A DNA stretch of 64,000 nucleotides from Dichotomocladium elegans. Its lineage: Eukaryota; Mucoromycota; Mucoromycetes; Mucorales; Lichtheimiaceae. Positions within the stretch are counted from its first letter, which is position 1. Each line of letters starts with the position of its first letter. The notes below the pieces were generated by a model, which was not told the DNA's origin, did no database searches, and saw nothing but the letters and a program-made list of their open reading frames with translations. Position numbers and translations under genes: made by a program. Positions 11,895 through 23,957 of this stretch are shown in pieces. Where the stretch lies: NCBI GenBank assembly GCA_025716815.1, contig JAIXMN010000031.1, positions 338,062-402,061 of the forward strand. Direction: 5' to 3'.

Positions 11895-13516
11895 CTAAAC
11901 ACGCAAAGCTTGCAAGGTTTTTCCAAATCCAACAGCAATCCAATTCGGGACCCCTTTGCTCCAAGAAAGCGAATTGACTTCAGACTTGGCCGAATACACT
12001 AGGGCAGGGTCATGGATGTATCGCGTCGTGTGCTGATGCTGTGATTGCGGTTGTTGTTGCTGGTGGGAGCGGGGGGTTTGTTCCAGCGTCTGCTGAATGT
12101 CCCATACAAGCACCTGGCCGTCGTCATCTCCTGTGCACAGCTGACCGGCGTGACCTGGGGCCCAGCTGATTCCATTGATGCAACCCGGGTTGTTCTTGTT
12201 GAGCTCAACAAATGGTGTACTCGGGTGGCGAATATCGATCACAATGACCGACGACGAGTCCATATGGAAGGTCGCAATCAAGTTGGTATTCGTCCGGTTG
12301 AATTGAAGCCGTAGAAGAGGATTTGACGCAGCTTTCGCGGCTGCGGCAGCTCCTGCAGCTCCTCCTGTCTGACGGTGGAAGGGCATCGAATCAGAGGAAG
12401 GTGCCTCATATAAGATCGTGGAATGCTCTAGAGATCTTTTTGTTTTTGTTAAACGAAGTCAATGTCCGGAGTGGTCACTTGGCTCCCGGCACGGCCTCTC
12501 GTGATGATACCTTACCTTAGATCAAACATCCGAACTGATCCGTCGGCGCCCACACTAGCAAACATATCAGTAGATCCATGCATGAATGCGACATCATATA
12601 CGTCGCTGTCGTGGGCAATGAGTTGCGTTTTTGCCTGGTTTGTCTCGATATTCCAGAGAGTGCAAGTCGTGTCGATACTCGATGTGACAATCAAGGATGG
12701 GTCGGCTTCATTCCAATCAAATGATGTAAGCGGCGCGCAGAACGTTGGTTGCTTCGACTAATAAAGAAACCAACTTTAGAACACGACATGACGCGTTCTC
12801 CTTCCCTCGCAAAATTACATTGGTTAATTCCGACTTCTTGATGAGTTGTTGCATAGAATACGATGGACTACTACGTCGTGTAGAGCTATTGATTGAATTG
12901 TTGGCGATCCCATAATGAGGATGATCGAGAAGCTCCCATATGCGAAGCGCATCGCCTGTCGTTGCTAGCAAATCACCCCGGCAAGAGTCGTTCTATGTGA
13001 ACTCCGAGAATTCGTGTGGAGGGGGCGGAGACGGCAAAAAGTGTCATTCATTATGCTCCGTCTTATACAAAGGCCACTTACCTTCCATGGCTCCCACATC
13101 ACTTTTGTGATTGGGTAGTAGACGCTTGTTTCCGAAACAGTTGTAAAGTCCGGTAGGGGATGACCCGTGTTGCCCGATGGAGTAGGATACAACGCGTTAT
13201 CCAGGATATCTGTTCTACTGATGACTTGAAGCTTATTGCATCGTCTTCGCAGTGAGCAGCATGCATGTCAATTACAAAACCATCCCGCCCCCACTTTCAT
13301 TCCTTTTCTCTTTACCTTATTGTTATCTTCCTCGACAAAACTACCAAGAGCGAGCCGAAATCCTTTCCGTTCATTTGGGATCTTGCACCAATCAAGCGCA
13401 TAGATTGGCCAAGGCGCATCGTACTGGTATATTTCCTTGGCATTACTCTGTGTTTCAGCAGCTCCGGACGCTGGGATGTAATAAGGCGGACATTGTCGCG
13501 GCTGCCCGCCGTCCAT
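11895..13516 (-). CDS. DCAF7: DCAF7/WDR68-like WD40 scaffold protein
   Basis: Five exons (13516-13316, 13231-13082, 12992-12819, 12757-12516, 12435-11895) give 435 residues. Splicing restores the characteristic WDR68 order: [10 protein letters not shown] and [11 protein letters not shown] near the N-terminus, [98 protein letters not shown] and the final [15 protein letters not shown]. Family members form a beta propeller that scaffolds DYRK kinases and other partners and act in the nucleus and cytosol. Compared with animal DCAF7 there are inserts: an Ala-rich stretch at the start of exon 5 and a Gln/His-rich loop (about 12010-12060). All five junctions keep phase. The N-terminal Met at 13516 begins [11 protein letters not shown], just before the conserved part. 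Confidence 0.93.
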
Positions 13517-14897
13517 TTGAAAGATGAAAGATAGAAAGGCGGATAAGTGCGGAGGGGAAAAGGGCAAGAAACAAAAATAGAAGGGTTTATCTTCGGCTAG
13601 TGCACATGCGCAAAGCCTTGGTGGGGTCGCACGATACGTACCAGCCCTCTTCTATCATGGTTACGCGACCACAAAAAAATTGACCACAATAATCCCAGCA
13701 TTCAACCATATGCTCGTACATCCCCAATCCAACGTGGATGCGTTATGATGTGCCAGATGTGTTATGCACATCAAGATTGTCCTTCTCTTTTTCCACGGCT
13801 GTTAATAATGGCCGGCTCGGCATGATGCATGACCCTCACGCTGCAAAAGCGTTGCCTATCCCCCAACTGCGGAGCTAGGTCGATCCTTGAACGTCTCGGG
13901 CAGGACCAAAAACCAACCGACGTCACCAACCCGATTTGCACTGCAAAGAGGGATACTTTGCGAATTGGCGCTGCAGGCCTTATTGCTGTCCAGGGCCACT
14001 CTCCACGCCTCCTCAACTGTTTCGGTTGGCCAATGTATAAAAGGACCCTTAGTACACCATGCATCTACTCCGGGTTGGGGGGGGTGCGCGCGAGTGGGAA
14101 GGATTGCTGAAAGGGGATAGGGGGTTGTCTTTTATGTGCAAAAAGAAAAAAAGGGGGGGAGGGACGGAAGGATGCGCCCGGCGGGGCGAAAAAAAAAAAG
14201 TTGCATGTCCCAGTGAGCAAGTGCTTCTCTTAGGGGTGATGTGCGGCATTGACGTGCGATCCTCCTTTTTTAGGCCAGAAGGGAAGAAATGCTACGCGCT
14301 GTTTTATCCGATGGCAGATGGTGTACCCAAAAGACGGAAGAGGCAAAGAGAGAGAGAGAGAGGAAGGATAAAAGGATGATGACGGTTCGTCTTGTCTCTT
14401 TTCACCCTGGTACACATCAAACCTGATTTTATTTTTTTTGTGACATGAAGGGGTGGACCGATCCATGTCCATTTTTGTACACAAGATAGTTTCCCATTCG
14501 GGAAACGAACATGCCAGTTTCAAGGAGCACTGGGGTCGAACCGGTGACACTTAAGCTACAGGCAGAGAGATAGGCTAAGCAATGAGAAGTAGTAGGGAGA
14601 GCAAAGGAAGAAGTAAAGGGATCGGGGGGGGCGGACTAGCTAACAACGACAGACTACCATGCTGATGGTGTGCAGCCGAGGTAGCATCACATACGCACAC
14701 GCACACGCACACGCACGCACACGCACACATACAAAGCAGCATATATATATATGTATATTTTACTTCTGATGCAATAGATAAACAGAAGAACCGTTGTGTT
14801 TTTAAAAAAGCAGTTTGTTCCCTTTCTCTCCTCCTCTTTCTTTCGCTTCCTCCTCTCTTTTTTTTTCACGTGCTCTCGCCCTCCTTTTCCTTTAACC
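13517..14897. other. Divergent intergenic region with simple repeats
   Basis: This 1.38-kb gap lies between the starts of the DCAF7-like (-) and FYVE (+) genes. It holds a TATAAAAGG at 14037-14045, G-rich and A-rich runs (14080-14200), a GA run (14345-14363) and a CACACG repeat (14693-14728). A GGTCGAACC at 14534-14542 resembles a tRNA T arm but is not part of a foldable tRNA. I see no gene. Confidence 0.55.
14693..14728. repeat. CA/CACACG microsatellite
   Basis: An irregular tandem repeat of CACG and CACACG units lies about 170 bp upstream of the FYVE-protein start and is followed by a short TA run (14739-14748). It probably lies in the promoter or leader. Confidence 0.8.
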
Positions 14898-15803
14898 ATG
14901 GCCACCACAACCACCACAACCACAGATACCGTCAAAAAACAATTCGCTGTCGACTTAGCGTCGTCCCATCCGCTTGCGTTATCTGACGAAGGCGCCCAGC
15001 GCAATAATCGGCTTCTCCGCCGAAGAAAATCCATGATGTCAGTAGCTGAAGGCGCTAAAAGCCGCCTCTCGCATATACCCCAACAACACCGACCTTCGGA
15101 TTCGAGCTCAAGTGATGAAACGCTCGACCCAAAATCATCCACGAGGCGCCAGTCCCTGACCCGAGCCACCGTTTCGAGTATGGCCAAGGTCGTGCCAAAT
15201 GAAATCAAGCGACGCAACAGCATGATGAATCTCTCCTCCACCACTTCGACCCATAATCCATTTGCCCCGCCACCGCAGTCTACAGGGTCCATGTCCATTC
15301 TTAAAAATTCGTCGCTTTTGACGGGTAACATCCCCCCTCCCCGCCCATCCCGCACCCACGTCGTCCATGTGGCTTAACAAACACACACACCTTGTAGGAG
15401 ACATCACCACCATCACGCCGCCCCCAAGACGGGCATCTCTGTTACACCCACCCAACAGACGAAGCACTATGCCCGTTTTATCAGTTCCACCACCATCGTT
15501 ACCCAGACCTCCCTCAAAGCTGCAGCAATCCGGCGTCCTCGGCTCCCGCCCGGCGCCTCTGTTAAATTCACGTATTCTGGAGTCGTCTCAGGGCTCCCTG
15601 CGTCGTCGTGCTTCGGTGCAGAACTTTGAGAACGTCATAACGGCAGCGGCCGTAGCAGTTGCTGAACCCGATACAAACAAGCCCATGCGTTGCCGTCACG
15701 CGGCTAATAATAAAGATGTCCATCAGCCCATCTGGCTTCGACGCCAAACAAAATGTGAAGCATGCAACCCTAACCCTATACCCCAGCCACCCTCACCTCC
15801 ACC

Positions 15804-15835
<32 letters not shown>

Positions 15836-17204
15836 TATCTCCCACGTTGCCCCGCACCATTTCACCTCCACCCACCGTAGCAGCCACGGCAGCTGCTGCT
15901 ATGGCAGCAGCTGCTGCGGTAGTCAGTGCTGCCGCCGCTACGGCCGCATCGTCTGGGCCGACCTTGGACCAACAAAACCCGAAATGGGCCGACTTGATCA
16001 ATCACTGCGTGGCACACTCTAGCCGGCTTGAGAAACTGGCGCAGGAAATATTAGGTCAGGAATCAAAGACGAACCGCGTCGTCTCTCGACAGACATCACT
16101 CGAAGATCTGCAGCAGACCCGCGAGGAAGCGCACCAGGAAAAAATTAAAGAATGCGAATCGCTCGTCAAAGCACAGCGGTCGATGCTCCTCGAGCTCGAG
16201 GCATTATTGGCCGAATTTGGCGTCGCAGAAACAAGCACCAGCACCAGCAGCAACGGTTCGTCGTCCGCACCCGCACAGCAGGGAAAGGAGCAAGAGAGGC
16301 TCGGTGAAACCTCGCTCTCGACACCCCCACCGTCGTCTCCCTCCGTTTCATCTTCGCTTCCGTCCATGCCACCCTCACCTACAACATCCTCCGAGAACGG
16401 CTTCGACAAAAACAGAAAGGCCATCGTCGCCTCACCCGAACCCTTGACGCAACCACAAGAACGTACTACTGCCCCGCGTTCACCGATATCGCCGTCCAAT
16501 GTGGACTGGACACAGAAGGTGGACGAAAGCGTCTCGCGTTTCCGCTGGACCGTCAGCCAATGGGTTGGCGGTCTGGTGGGCAACGGGCAGTGCGTAAGGG
16601 ACGACGGGCAGTCCATGGTTGTTTCAGGTACGGCCTTTACAAAGGAACCGAATCTTTTGCCTCTGGTAAACAATAAACAAACGCGTGCGCTGCACACACA
16701 TACACTCCAGTGGTCACGTATCACACTTATTGACACATACAATAGCACTTGACGACATCCGCATCGAGCCAGTCTGATTCGGTGCATTATCATCAGTACG
16801 TTCTGGAAATCAAGCCCGACGACCGCAACACACGTCTTGCCCTCCTCCCAAGCACCCAGTGGACCCCCGACGCCAACGTCAACTTTTGTGAATTTTCATA
16901 CGCTGACAATAAAGAAGGCAAATGCTCAACCGAGTTTAATTGGGCCGTCCGGCGTCACCATTGCCGAAAGTGGGTAACCATCCAAATATTTATATGGATC
17001 ATCTATCCTCATCATCATCTTTTTTTTGGGGGGGTTGTTAGATGCGGCCATGTGTTTTGTAACGCCCACAGCAGCAACCGACTTCCCCTCTTCAGCTCTG
17101 CAGGCAGGAGCGAGAAACCGGAATGGTCGCGTGTCTGCGACAGTTGCTTCTACAATGTAGCAGGATCTTCGCTCTTCCATCCCGCAGATCAACCCTCATC
17201 ATAA
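14898..17204 (+). CDS. FYVE zinc-finger protein with disordered N-terminus
   Basis: Four exons (14898-15324, 15398-16593, 16746-16969, 17042-17204) give about 669 residues. The first two exons encode a Ser/Thr/Pro-rich region with polyglutamine (15807-15834), an Ala-rich run and one coiled-coil-like segment (SRLEKLAQEILGQ to LLELEALLAEFGV). The last two exons form a FYVE domain: QWTPDANVNFCEF, then VRRHHCRKCGHVFC across the last intron, and WSRVCDSCF at the end. FYVE domains bind phosphatidylinositol-3-phosphate on endosomes or vacuoles. The last intron is placed at GTGGGT (16970) because only then is KCGHVFC restored. The acceptor of intron 2 is uncertain: 16746, 16773 and 16797 all keep phase. 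The first zinc-ligand pair is unusually spaced (CX11C instead of CX2C). Confidence 0.85.
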
Positions 17205-17503
17205 TCTCTCGCTTCCGTCCCGCCCTTCGTCAGCCCGTGATTTGTATTTCTTCCTCTCACCTCCCCCCTCAAGTAAAAAACAAAACAAAAAAAGCCCGCA
17301 CCCCGGCCATTAGTTTTCACATAATACAAGTAATTATTTCTCCGGAAAGGATGATATCATGTCCAACATCTTTAGGTCGTTTTCCAGCGTTTCAAGTTGA
17401 AGCGAGAGTGCCCGCATCCGTTGCCTAGTAATACCACCGCATTCGGATTAGCCAAGCCCGATGAATTGAATTCCCTCCCCCTCCCCGTTTCATGATCCCA
17501 TCA

Positions 17504-20500
17504 TCACCTGTTCTTCTCCTTGACTGCCTCCGGAACAGCTTCCGCATACCCCTCCTTGCGCATGCGCGTCTCAAGATTATCCATGTCCCTTCGAAGCTTG
17601 ACCATCTTGCTCGTCGCCTTGGCCTTGCGCTGCGCGACAAGCGTCTTGATATCTTGTCCACTCGCTGCAGCCTTTTCCAGTTGAGCCCGCACCACTTGGT
17701 CGGTGGGCACGCGAATTTTCAAATGGTCATGGATCGCGCGCACGGTCCAGTTACCTGCTGCTGCTGCTGCGGCGGCGGCGGCGGGTTCCTACATGCATTG
17801 CAGTGGCGATATATATAGATATATATATATAAGTTTTTAGCATATATATCCATGCGCACAGAAGTGCATATATATACACATGACAATGGATCTCCTAATT
17901 TTTACTTCAACTCCCCACCACCTCCCCACCTAAAGCACACACATTCACACACACACACACTTGCCTCTCCAGAAACATCGATCTCAGACGCCTTTACAAA
18001 CGTCTTGATCTCATTCTTATAAAGCTGCAAAGGTTCAAGCAATGTCGCGTCGCTGCAGTAGATGTTAAACGGAAGTTCTTTGCTGGCACCGATCTGGTGG
18101 CCTTGGCGGAGCGACCGCGATGCGTGGATGATAGACAGAACAACATCAAAGTGATCCTCGACCTGATCGTCCTTCAGGAGCTTAAAATCGTTGGCGTCAG
18201 GATATGAGGCGATCATCAAGGCCTTTGTCGCCGAACTGGATTGCACCCGGTATCGGAGGTGGTGCCAGAGTTCCTAGCATGCCTTTCTTTAATCATCCTT
18301 CTCTCTTCTTTTTCTCTTTCTTACCTCGGTGACAAAGGGCATGAATGGATGCGCAAGTCGTAATGAAACATCCATACAAGCATGCAGGATATCCAGGGTT
18401 GCATTCTGTATATGTGTTTCGGGTTTTAAGGATCATTCCCCCCTCGCATGTGTAATGTACGCATATCCCCTTCTTTACCTTTTCTTGCGAGTCAGTCTCG
18501 CCATTGTTTAAAGTAGCCTTGGAGAATTCCACATATACGTCGCACACATCCTCAATGATGAATCGCCGGACGGCATCGGCCGCGTCGTGGAGTCGATAAC
18601 TCGCAAATCCATCCTGCACCTTTGTGATCGTGTCCGCCATGCGTGAGAGGATGAAGCGATTGACAAGAGACAGCTTTGTCGGATCCACCGTCCTCAATGA
18701 CATCAGATCGCCCTTGACATATCCGTCCTTTTCAAACCGGCCAAACCCAAATTTGAACAGGTTCCAGAGTTTATTGCAAAAATGGGACGTCTGCACCACC
18801 GTGGATATGTCGAGGTTGATCTGCCGGTTCTGCTGGGTATAGGCAATCAGAGCAAATCTCAGCGCATCGGTGCCGCATGCTGCGATCCCCGAAGGGTATT
18901 CTTCGTCAAGATTCTTGATGCTCCTATCAGACCAAGTTGATACGAACTAAGCCGAACGTCTTGCGAATATCACCCACCATCTAACTTACTTTTCAATTTC
19001 CTTTGCAGGCAAGTTGCTATTCTTAATGTTCGATTTAAGCGTCTCTAAATCCACACCCTCAATAACATGGAGTGGATCAATCACGTTGCCCAGAGATTTT
19101 GACATTTTGCGACCCTGCGCATCTCGGATCTAAGCAGCCCAACCGTAAGTCATCCACTCCCATATTATATCCACTCCACCTTCTTTTACCATGGCATGCA
19201 AGAAAATATTCTCAAAAGGAGCTTGCTTGGTAAAATAATTTGCGAGCATTGCCATCCGCGCGACCCAAAAGAACAAAATGTCATATCCAGTTTCCATGAC
19301 CTGCAATGGATACCGGGCCTAATATGCATGGCGTGTCAGAATATTAGAAGTTCGTTTTATCTCCCCTCCCATCCTCTTTTTTACCGGGGTTGCTTTGTTG
19401 GAATCGCCGGTCCAACCAAGGGCCGAAAGAGGTAGCAGTCCAGCAGAGAACCATGTGTCCAGTACATCCTCATCCTACATAGATGAGCGTGAGATCCCTG
19501 AATAAAAAAACAAGAATCGGTATTTTTCTCACCTTCACAAGCCTATATTCTGTGTTTTCCGGCAAACCGTGTTTTTTCAATACATCCTTTGCCTCCTCAT
19601 GTGCACTAGCTTCATCGAGAGCAACAACCCACATGTCTTTGAAATTTGGAAAGGAAATGGTTTAGAAATGATAAAACACCACCGTTCTGTCTTTTACCTT
19701 CGCTATCCTGGTGAGGTACCTTGACCTGGTAAGCAGGAATTTCGTGGCCCCACCACAACTGCCGAGATATACACCAATCTTGGATATTATCTAATTATGA
19801 GAACGTACAACAGGAAACTTAGTGCCATGAGATTCAGACCATTTTTTTATGCTAATCCGCCATTGCGTACCTAGCCAGCGATACCATTCTTTTGTATGGC
19901 TCTTGGGATGGATTTGCATCGTCCCATCCTCCACTTGCTTTCGTGGCCCCTTGGCAAGCTCAGCACATCGCACATACCTAGAAAATGTATCAACCTAATA
20001 GGAAGCGATCTCTCTCTTGACTGACTTACCACTGAGGCTGGATAAGGGGTTCGATGACATCGCCCGATCGAGAGCATGTGGCCACTCGCATCGCATGCTT
20101 GTCATCCCTTCCTTCATAATAGCCCAGTTGATCTAGTTTATCAATCACCATGCTTCGCAGATCAAATCGATCTGTGCCCTGAACAGAATGACAAGTCAAT
20201 AATTTTTGAGACTCTCTCTGCTGTGACCCCCTCCATACATTATAACCTGGATATTACCTTCCATTCCGGGATGCCCGCATTTTCATTAAGTTTTCCCAAT
20301 TTGTCAAAGATACTGATCACCGGTAGACCGTGGCGTCGGGCACAGGCGTAATCGTTGGGATCGTGTGCAGGTGTAATCTTATTTTTTATTTGTTTATTTA
20401 ATCTATTCATTACCAGAGGGGGGAATAAGTGCGTGCATATTCAACATACCTTGACTACTCCGGTACCAAATTCCATATCGACCAATTGGTCATCGCAAAT

Positions 20501-21738
20501 AATCGGCAGTTCTGTTTTGTGAATCGGGTGGAGTACATATTTCCCGTGCAGACTCTTTTTTACATGCGTAAGCAAGATGTTTTGTCGATGCCATGGTTGT
20601 ATCACAGTGAAGGGATGAATGGGGGCGGGGAAGAGCGGCAGATAGCTGTTTTACCTTGTATCGGTTATCATCTGGATGCACTGCCACAGCACAATCACCG
20701 AGCATGGTCTCGATGCGCGTAGTCGAGACAATGAGTTTCTGAACCCCGTCCGCATCAGGATTTACCACGGGATAGGCGAATTGATGAAGCACACCAAACT
20801 CAACCCTGAAAGGAAAGAAGCGTGTCCCGTCCCATATGAATACACACATTGTGTCGACCCCTCCCGCTCCGCCTTCAAACCACTTACCCTTCCGGTCTTC
20901 CAGGGAGAGGCAGAAGCGTTTTGCCTTCCACCTCCTTGTACTCGACCTACACTTTTCTGTCGTTGTGAGTAAGCTAATTCTCGACAATTTCCGGCCATGT
21001 GTTGCGATCTGACTGAAAAGCCAGGAAAGAACACACACTCACTTCAATATCCGAAATCACGGTTTCTAGGGCACAACACCAATTCACAAGCCGAGTATCC
21101 CGATAAATCAGGCCGTCCTTGTAAAGCTGCAGAAAGGCCCGCTCGACAGCCTCGTAGCGGGGCTTGTCCATGGTGAAGAAGACCTTGTCCCAGTCGACAG
21201 AGGCGCCCATCCTGCGCATCTGGTTGAGGATACGGTCGCCGTATTTTTGGCGCCATGCCCAAACCTCCTCAACAAACGCGTCCCGGCCAAGATCATGGCG
21301 CGTCAGCCCCCGTTCGCGCATGAGCATCTTCTCGACCACACTCTGCGTGCCGATGCCAGCATGATCGGTGCCGGGGATCCAATGGACCGAGCGGCCGGCC
21401 ATGCGATAGTAGCGAGCCAGACAGTCTTCGATGCTCAGCGTGAGCGCATGCCCAATATGCAACGAGCCGGTGACATTCGGCGGAGGCGTAATGAGTGTAT
21501 AAGGCTGCCGATGCGTCGCCTTTGCCGTCATGGGGTCAATTGCGCCATCCGGCCGGAAGTAGCCCTCCTTCTCCCACCACTCGTACCAGCCCTCCTCGAC
21601 CTTCTTGGCTTCGTAAGTCGGAAGAAACGGTTTCTGAGGCGCATGGGACGACGCAGGCCGCAGAAGAGGAAGGCAATGTCGCGCATGAACCGCCGCCCGG
21701 TGGCGATGGAAGAACGTAGATCGAAATGATGCGTACAT
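17504..21738 (-). CDS. VAS1: Valyl-tRNA synthetase, mitochondrial-type N-terminus
   Basis: Sixteen exons (21738-21043, 20946-20888, 20805-20655, 20554-20450, 20377-20258, 20178-20030, 19977-19871, 19790-19698, 19636-19533, 19474-19385, 19318-19190, 19129-18990, 18923-18479, 18405-18325, 18273-17959, 17788-17504) give 1022 residues. The enzyme charges tRNA-Val with valine. Class I marks are the HIGH box in [48 protein letters not shown] editing-domain text, [16 protein letters not shown] and [12 protein letters not shown]. The C-terminus has the ValRS coiled-coil arm ending in [15 protein letters not shown]. The first 35 or so residues are rich in Arg, His and Ser with no acids, like a mitochondrial presequence, and the catalytic core starts soon after. 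The exon 15 donor (in a GT repeat) is the least certain junction. Confidence 0.95.
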
Positions 21739-22097
21739 GTCAAAACACACACACACCTCGTTCGCAGCACTCCTCCCGCACCCCCGCGCTTTACGGATGA
21801 AGGCTTTTTGGGGGGAGAGGACGTTGGAACGCGGGGGCGGAGGGGGGGTGCATGGACAGTCACTACGAGAGGGTTCAAGCCAAAAAGTTTCAACGCTGAT
21901 TTGTTTTTTTTTTCCTTCAAAATTGTACACACTAAAATTTTTAATACGAATTAAAAAAAGGGGGGTGGGAAAGGAAAGAGAGAGAGAGAGAGAGAGAGAG
22001 CGAAAAGAGGAAGGGGGTTGTGGAAAGTGTGTGAAAGAGAGAGAAAGAGAAAAAAAATAAAGAGCAAAGCAAGGAAATAAAAAAAAAGGGAAGAGTT
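21739..22097. other. Spacer with GA microsatellite
   Basis: This gap lies upstream of the valyl-tRNA synthetase start and downstream of the Bni4-like stop. It has G runs (21830-21850), a (GA)n tract at about 21976-22001 and further GA-rich DNA to 22050. No gene is visible. Confidence 0.6.
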
Positions 22098-23957
22098 TTA
22101 CAAAAAGAAGTGAGTGTATTGGCGGCTTTCGACATGAACTTCCATGTCCGTGAGCTTGTATTCATTGAGTTCTTGCTTGATCTTCATGGCCATGACAGGC
22201 GTCATCTTTTGGCAGGTGGCATTGGCGTCGCATCGACGATCGTACTCCGAAGCTGCAAAGGTTTCATGGACCTGGATGGTAGGACAGAATTGGAGCTTAC
22301 GATTTAGGTTTGTCATTGTATTTAAGGAGGATGTGGACGAGGCTGCAACAGCAGGCTTGAGGCGAGGCGAGCCGTGCAACGGCAACCCATAATGCAATCC
22401 GACCGCGGGCGGTGGGCCCATGGACTCGTCCCACTGGTTTGATGCGACGGAGGATGAGATCGACGATGTAGGCGACGGCAATGCTTCTGATCGACTCTTG
22501 ATACGCGGTGACTCCCCTAATTAAAAAACATCAGCGCCTAATCACCCCCTCCCCTCCCCGTGCGCATGTGCATCAGATTATATTAATGCTAACCTTTGAA
22601 AACACTCCGCCGAATGGCCGCATCGGTTGTGTCAACCCTCAGGGCAGGTCGTTCATTCGGCGTAGTTTCTGCAGATGTCGCTGTCGCGGTTGCTGCTGCT
22701 GCTACTACTACTGACCGTCTGGTGGATGTGTCGATACCATCCTGCTGGTGCTTTTGAAATAAGGATGCGAACGAGCGTCTGCGAGACGGTCTCGGCGTGG
22801 TTTGCTGGGCAGACGAGTCCCCGGACTCGTGGACCGTTGCTAGGGACAAATTCGAACCGGTGCTCTGGGAGGGTATCATTCCTAGGTTATCTTTTGACCG
22901 CAGGTGGCTCATGCTGAACACCTTGCGGAGCCGCTTTGACAACGAAAGCTTGGTATTGACCGACATTTCAGACCGGATCGAGAAAGTCCCTGATGACACT
23001 GAGGTTATAGACGATCGGCGGCCAGAGTCAAGCGAAGGTGCCGGCGAAGGCATCGAGGAGGTCGTCGACGATAAAGACGGTGGTCGTTCCGATTGTTGTT
23101 GTTGTTGCCGTTCACGGCGAATATGCTGCTGCTGTTGCTGCTTTAGTAGTTGTGACGACCGATTCTGCCGATTGTACTGTTGCTGTTGCTGCTGCTGCTG
23201 TTGTTGGCGAATTGGAGTCGAAGATGACTTTTGGACTTGGATCCCAGCCGCTGATGATGAATGGTAGCTCGTTTCACTCGGTGTGCGCGGTCGCGATGAG
23301 CGAGAGGGTATGGGTCGTTGTTGATGTTGCCTAGGATCATCATAGGTATACGTTGTCGTGTTGCCATAGTAGTAATACGGATTCGCGCTCGTGCTAGAAG
23401 CGCCGGTCGGATGATATTGTGGATGAGACCATTCAACAGGCCCGACGGAGGCGGCGGTAACGGCGGCGTTCGTGACGGGAAGGGCGGTGTTACTGGGAGC
23501 CATCATGACTTGTTGATATGACCACGCGTCCTGACGAGACTGTATGTAACACCGATTATCAATCATTTAGTATGTATGTTCCACGCCAAGGAGTCAGAAA
23601 GAAGGAAATAAACAAATTGATTGAGAGAGAGAGAGAGAGAGGGAAAAAAAGGGGGTGGATTTAAAAATAACCCCAAATACCCATATATGGCAACTCATCC
23701 TGCCCTCTCGCTTTCTCTTGCTGAAACTATTATATATTACTTGCCTGTTGGTCAGGTCGAAGTTTGCTGTTCATGTAGCTCGCTAGTGCCATACCGTCAC
23801 CGCTATTTTTGCGGCTGCCGCTGCCGCTGCTGCTGCTGCTGCTGCTGTTCATACTACTGATGTTGCTGTTGCTGCTACTCTTGAGCGCGTGGTCCTGCTG
23901 CTGTTGCTGCTGTGCACGGAGGATGACTGGAGTTTGCTGTTGTACTAAGGCTGTCAT
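22098..23957 (-). CDS. PP1-binding-type protein with Bni4-like C-terminal domain
   Basis: Three exons (23957-23745, 23539-22594, 22516-22098) give 525 residues. Most of the protein is low-complexity: Gln, Ser and Pro runs, and basic/Ser patches such as SLSKRLRKVFSMSHLRSK. The last 65 or so residues are compact and look conserved: RKLQFCPTIQVHETF, then SEYDRRCDANATC, MTPVMAMKIKQELNEYKL and MEVHVESRQYTHFF at the end. This resembles the C-terminal domain of fungal Bni4/Afr1-type proteins, where a [RK]-[VIL]-x-F motif (here KLQF) docks protein phosphatase 1 at the bud neck. That family link is from memory and moderately sure. Intron 1 (23744-23540) starts with GC: CAG|GCAAGT is the only donor that keeps phase with the acceptor ATACAG. 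Confidence 0.72.

Noticed and set aside
14521..14600. A tRNA T-arm-like GGTCGAACC block on the minus strand
   Set aside because: The T arm has an A-C mismatch, and no matching acceptor, D arm or anticodon arm could be folded upstream. It is at most a tRNA-derived fragment.
21960..22060. GA-rich tandem repeat considered as a CRISPR-like or satellite array
   Set aside because: It is a plain dinucleotide and purine-rich stretch without spacers or longer units, in a eukaryotic genome.
23720..23760. A GT donor (GTAATA) for the first intron of the Bni4-like gene
   Set aside because: It leaves phase 1, while all acceptors before exon 2 need phase 0. The GC donor three to four bases upstream keeps the frame.
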